This document shows positions 4,520 through 5,481 of a DNA stretch of 5,481 nucleotides, piece after piece. The DNA comes from Candidatus Krumholzibacteriia bacterium (lineage in GTDB: Bacteria; Krumholzibacteriota; Krumholzibacteriia; LZORAL124-64-63). The stretch lies in contig JAQULN010000078.1 in NCBI GenBank assembly GCA_028718575.1, forward strand, positions 1-5,481, in the 5' to 3' direction. The notes under the pieces are model-generated. The model was not told the DNA's origin, made no database searches, and saw nothing but the letters and a program-made list of their open reading frames with translations. The first letter of the stretch is position 1. Every line of letters starts with the position of its first letter. The translations under genes were made by a program, and so were the position numbers.

Positions 4520-5481
4520 TGAACTGTAGACTCGCACCGCGGTGGCGCAGCGCCGTCCGCGTCGTTCGCGCTGTTCGCACTGTTAGCGTTGTTAAGGCCG
4601 TAACGTCGCCCGGCGGTTTGCTAGCGCTGGTGCTGGCGATCGTCGTGTTCTGGCCGCCGAGAACGCTGGGCGCCGAGCTCGCGGCAGAACCGGACGGTGG
4701 GTTGTTGCCGGCCCTCGGGCCGGCCCCGGCCGACAGCGCCCTCGCGAGGGAGCTGGCGCGCCTGCCGGGCGAATGGATCACGCTCGCGGCGGCTCAGCTG
4801 GAGGCGCGAACCGCCGATACGGCGTTGAATATCGCGCGCGCCGAGCTGCAGGCGGCGCGAGGCGCCGAGCGTCGCGAACGCGGCGGTTTCCAGCCCGAGC
4901 TGTTCGGGCGCTTCGAGCAGATGGGCGACCGCCAACCGTCGACTTCCTATTTCGCCGGCGCGCAGGTCCTGCAGACCGAGCGCACGCTGCTGGGCGCGGG
5001 CGCCCGGGTGCAACTGCCGTCCGGCACCAGCGTGGCCCTGGCGTTGAACACGACCCGCCTCGCGACCAATTCGGCGTTCGCGTCGCTCTCGCCCCAGTAC
5101 GACGCGTTCGGCGAGTTGACACTGACACAGCCGCTATTGAAGGGATTCGGTCCCGACGCCGGCAGCGAACTGGAGGCAACCGAGCAGGACCGCTTGGGCG
5201 CCGAGGACAGTTATCTGGCGGCGCAACTGGCGAGTCGGGCCGCAGTCGAACTCACGTATTGGGCTCTCTATGCCGCCGAACGGGATTTCGCTGTCCTTCT
5301 TCTGTTGCGCGACCAAGCGGCGTCGTTCGTCGCCGAGGTCCGCCAGCGCGTCCGGGGCGGTCTGGCGGGGCCGGCCGAGGAAGCCAGCGCGCTGGTCTTT
5401 CGGGCCGAGCGGGAACAGGCCGTGCTCGACGGCGAGGAGTACCTCGACCAGCTTTCGGATCGCCTGGCCGTGCTCTTAGGA
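4519..5481 (+). CDS. TolC-family outer-membrane efflux protein, C-terminus cut by window edge
   Basis: This is the N-terminal 321 residues of an outer-membrane factor, the trimeric channel-tunnel that serves tripartite efflux pumps or type I secretion; the family is usually about 420-500 residues. A signal peptide is visible: a long basic n-region (1-30), a hydrophobic core LLALVLAIVVFW (34-45) and a likely cleavage after TLGA (near Ala52). The first periplasmic helix begins around WITLAAAQLEAR (86-97) and continues through NIARAELQAAR (104-114). A beta-barrel strand pair follows, with GARVQLPSGTSVALAL (161-176) and ELTLTQPLLKGFG (199-211), the latter a family hallmark. The remainder is long alpha-helical coiled-coil sequence ending at LAVLLG. 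The gene starts 147 nt after gapA and behind its terminator, so it is probably transcribed separately. No clear ribosome binding site precedes 4519, and this is the only ATG in the frame that retains the whole signal peptide. Pump partners, if any, lie beyond the right edge. The substrate is unknown. Confidence 0.87.
   Translation, partial: MNCRLAPRWRSAVRVVRAVRTVSVVKAVTSPGGLLALVLAIVVFWPPRTLGAELAAEPDGGLLPALGPAPADSALARELARLPGEWITLAAAQLEARTADTALNIARAELQAARGAERRERGGFQPELFGRFEQMGDRQPSTSYFAGAQVLQTERTLLGAGARVQLPSGTSVALALNTTRLATNSAFASLSPQYDAFGELTLTQPLLKGFGPDAGSELEATEQDRLGAEDSYLAAQLASRAAVELTYWALYAAERDFAVLLLLRDQAASFVAEVRQRVRGGLAGPAEEASALVFRAEREQAVLDGEEYLDQLSDRLAVLLG
4555..4599 (+). repeat. Five degenerate 9-bp tandem repeats in the efflux protein signal peptide
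   Basis: GTCCGCGTC, GTTCGCGCT, GTTCGCACT, GTTAGCGTT and GTTAAGGCC follow in register with codons and encode the pattern VRV-VRA-VRT-VSV-VKA (residues 13-27). They make up much of the unusually long basic n-region before the hydrophobic core. Copies 2 and 3 are the most alike, at 8 of 9 positions. Confidence 0.5.

Overview
This is a GC-rich bacterial chromosomal window carrying five protein genes, two of them cut by the window edges. The organism is probably a diderm (Gram-negative) bacterium, because the right-hand gene is a TolC-family outer-membrane efflux protein with a signal peptide. The fused TGS/SAD/uridine-kinase-type protein and the wording of the GAPDH sequence are typical of lineages outside the well-studied Proteobacteria. 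The phylum cannot be fixed from sequence reading alone. I saw no mobile element, CRISPR array, tRNA or rRNA, so this looks like an ordinary housekeeping region.

Layout from left to right. (1) Positions 1-659, minus strand: a ParA/Soj-type partition ATPase whose C-terminus runs off the left edge. (2) Positions 660-994: a divergent intergenic region with a candidate promoter for each flanking gene and an AT-rich island holding a 10-bp palindrome. (3) Positions 995-1471, plus strand: a small protein made only of two ACT domains, resembling the regulatory half of aspartate kinase without the kinase. (4) Positions 1508-3181, minus strand: a 557-residue TGS-SAD-like-P-loop nucleoside kinase, convergent with the ACT gene and 36 bp from it. 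(5) Positions 3182-3372: a second divergent region with an extended -10 promoter for GAPDH lying between the two arms of a long imperfect inverted repeat. (6) Positions 3373-4371, plus strand: a complete NAD-type glyceraldehyde-3-phosphate dehydrogenase, followed by a strong intrinsic terminator at 4395-4443. (7) From 4519 to the right edge, plus strand: the N-terminal 321 codons of the TolC-family protein.

The genes do not form an operon. Neighbours are divergent, convergent or separated by a terminator, so each appears to have its own transcription unit (the full ends of the two outer units are not visible). Functionally they are a mixture of chromosome partitioning, amino-acid sensing or regulation, nucleotide salvage, glycolysis/gluconeogenesis and envelope export. 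The points most worth a second look are the kinase-less tandem ACT protein, the loss of the metal-site histidines in the SAD-like domain of the kinase, the dyad around the GAPDH promoter, and a Gly in place of the first Asp of the ParA DxDPQ motif. I do not see convincing evidence of a new multi-gene system here.
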